This document shows positions 22,677 to 23,761 of a DNA stretch of 23,761 nt, in pieces. Each line of letters starts with the position of its first letter. The first letter of the stretch is position 1. Source of the stretch: a virus; the IMG/VR virus record IMGVR_UViG_3300020445_000078, positions 1 to 23,761 of that record. One strand, written 5' to 3'. Made by a program: the position numbers and the translations under genes. Under the pieces are notes generated by a model, which saw nothing but the letters and a program-made list of their open reading frames with translations, was not told the DNA's origin and did no database searches.

Positions 22677-23282
22677 ATGTTAGTAAAAGATAAAAAAAGA
22701 ATAGAATTTGAAAGATTATTAAGGAAACTTGGTTATAGAGATAGAAGTCCTATTCTTCCACAAGATGAAAAAAGAATCAAAGAGCAACAATATATATGCT
22801 CTACTGGTGCAATTATGATCTCTACATTCATTATATTATATAAAACAAAAAAGAGTTACCTGTGGTTGGAATTTTTAGATAGTTATGAAGAAGATAATTT
22901 AGAAGATATCATTTCAAAACTAGCAGAAAAAATAAAATATAAAGAGAAAGCAAGAGTCGCAGAAGTTGGATATGAAGCAAAGTATACTCAACAACCAAAT
23001 CAATTCACTTTAAAAGAAAGAAAGAAAATACTTCTTGATTTTATGAAGATGACATACACTCATCTTGCAGAAGGTATGGTAAAACTATCTCCAAAACCAG
23101 GCGATGTTCTTGTAGCAAAACCACATGGTCCAAAGATAAATGAAGGATTTACAGAATCATCTTTAGTTATTGGCCAAAGACAACGAGCAATGGTTGCCAA
23201 GAGACTTGGTTTTGGTAATATACAAGATGATGATTTTCAATATGCTCGCTATGATGATAACTGCATACTACGTCCTATTTAA
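22677..23282 (+). CDS. Hypothetical protein (201 aa), the only plus-strand gene
   Basis: The N-terminal part is highly charged (KDKKRIEFERLLRKLGYRDR), followed by a hydrophobic strand or short span (ICSTGAIMISTFIILYK) and a Lys/Glu-rich middle. The C-terminal half (residues 130-201) includes LSPKPGDVLVAKPHGPK and QRQRAMVAKRLGFG, which look like an ordered domain, but I cannot assign a family. The ATG at 22677 has no Shine-Dalgarno. Its 3' end overlaps the convergent 88-aa gene by 8 bp. Confidence 0.7.
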   Translation: MLVKDKKRIEFERLLRKLGYRDRSPILPQDEKRIKEQQYICSTGAIMISTFIILYKTKKSYLWLEFLDSYEEDNLEDIISKLAEKIKYKEKARVAEVGYEAKYTQQPNQFTLKERKKILLDFMKMTYTHLAEGMVKLSPKPGDVLVAKPHGPKINEGFTESSLVIGQRQRAMVAKRLGFGNIQDDDFQYARYDDNCILRPI

Positions 23283-23541
23283 AAGACCTATCTTCAAAAT
23301 CTAATTTACGGACTTTACGTTTATTTCTCTTTTCTTGCCATTCTAATTCAGATGGAGTAAGACCAATATTTAGATCAACAGGGTTGTAAGTGTTTAACAT
23401 TACAACCTTTTCCATATCATTCGCAGAAATAACATCACCCTTAATTGTGGTCATATTAGAACAACCACAACACACGGATTTTCCAGCAGCACTCTCTAAT
23501 TCCTTCCCACAGGAACGGCACCTTACTCTAATTTTGTCCAT
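23275..23541 (-). CDS. Zinc-ribbon-like small protein (88 aa)
   Basis: The first 30 residues carry CRSCGKEL and VCCGCSN, two CxxC-type knuckles expected to bind one Zn in a rubredoxin or zinc-ribbon fold. The rest is hydrophilic and ends with a basic stretch (KRNKRKVRK). Such proteins often bind nucleic acid or act as adaptors, but no specific role can be given. It lies directly downstream of pstS on the same strand with a 40-nt gap. Confidence 0.72.
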   Translation of the reverse strand: MDKIRVRCRSCGKELESAAGKSVCCGCSNMTTIKGDVISANDMEKVVMLNTYNPVDLNIGLTPSELEWQEKRNKRKVRKLDFEDRSFK

Positions 23542-23581
23542 TTCAAATCTTATGTCTTACACAAAGTCTTTTCTTTATATA

Positions 23582-23761
23582 TTATTTTCCAATCCTCTCA
23601 ACTGCTTGACGAGACTTTTTAAGGATGTCACCTCTCAATGGAACATAACCTAAAACAGATGCCTTCTCTTGATACTCATCACTGAGTAACTTTCTAAAGG
23701 TTTCCTTTACTGCTTCAGTCTTACGACCATTACCAGTTTCATAAGCAAGTACCCACGTAAG
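23582..23761 (-). CDS. pstS: Phosphate ABC transporter substrate-binding protein, C-terminal part
   Basis: The last 59 codons of a gene that enters from the right edge. The end reads TWVLAYETG, then FRKLLSDEYQEKASVLGYVPL and KSRQAVERIGK, which is the conserved C-terminal lobe of cyanobacterial PstS. PstS is the periplasmic phosphate-binding protein; cyanophage copies are known to be induced in phosphate-starved hosts. The start, signal peptide and any Pho box lie outside the window. Confidence 0.85.
   Translation of the reverse strand, partial: LTWVLAYETGNGRKTEAVKETFRKLLSDEYQEKASVLGYVPLRGDILKKSRQAVERIGK

Noticed and set aside
1-23761. CRISPR arrays, insertion sequences, integrase or attachment sites
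   Set aside because: I saw no regularly spaced repeats, transposase or recombinase frames, or target-site duplications.

Overview
The window looks like part of the genome of a T4-like cyanophage (a tailed myovirus of marine Prochlorococcus or Synechococcus). The evidence is an intact psbA (photosystem II D1), a plant-type ferredoxin, three high-light-inducible (Hli) chlorophyll-binding peptides, a pstS 3' end, several phage-style 2OG-Fe(II) oxygenases, a large glycan-biosynthesis operon and very AT-rich, tightly packed genes. From memory, the combination of a large LPS-type cluster and a blood-group-type GT6 glycosyltransferase resembles Prochlorococcus phage P-SSM2; that is recollection, not a search.

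Layout. All genes lie on the minus strand except one at 22677-23282, so transcription mostly runs from high to low coordinates. (1) 23582-23761: 3' end of pstS, then an 88-aa zinc-ribbon-like protein. (2) 20957-22573: small hypothetical and membrane proteins and a 2OG oxygenase, behind a promoter divergent from the plus-strand gene. (3) 6492-20907: a 20-gene, 14.4-kb glycan operon with a near-perfect sigma70 promoter at 20932-20960 and a hairpin terminator at 6454-6475; nearly every gene overlaps or abuts the next. It encodes GDP-fucose synthesis (gmd, fcl), an alpha-1,2-fucosyltransferase-like GT11, a GT6 (ABO-type) transferase, two GT25-like and several other glycosyltransferases, a UDP-sugar epimerase and a methyltransferase. 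A block of sugar-phosphate enzymes (RpiB/nucleotidyltransferase fusion, PfkB kinase, AraD, cupin, TalC-like aldolase, HAD phosphatase, GT9-like transferase) looks like a complete route to an activated sugar. (4) 4926-6370: a photosynthesis block with three Hli peptides, four very small membrane peptides (24-59 aa) and ferredoxin. (5) 4173-4929: a small protein and a 2OG oxygenase. (6) 1308-4166: a 952-aa putative virion protein. (7) 46-1128: psbA with a structured 143-nt leader and its own terminator.

How the parts may work together: psbA, hli and ferredoxin probably sustain host photosynthetic electron flow during infection. The glycan operon probably alters the host surface or decorates virions, drawing on pentose, heptose or mannose phosphates made by that photosynthesis. 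Metabolic genes carry sigma70-like promoters with 17-bp spacing, whereas the structural-type genes carry NATAAATA late-promoter-like boxes. psbA carries both.
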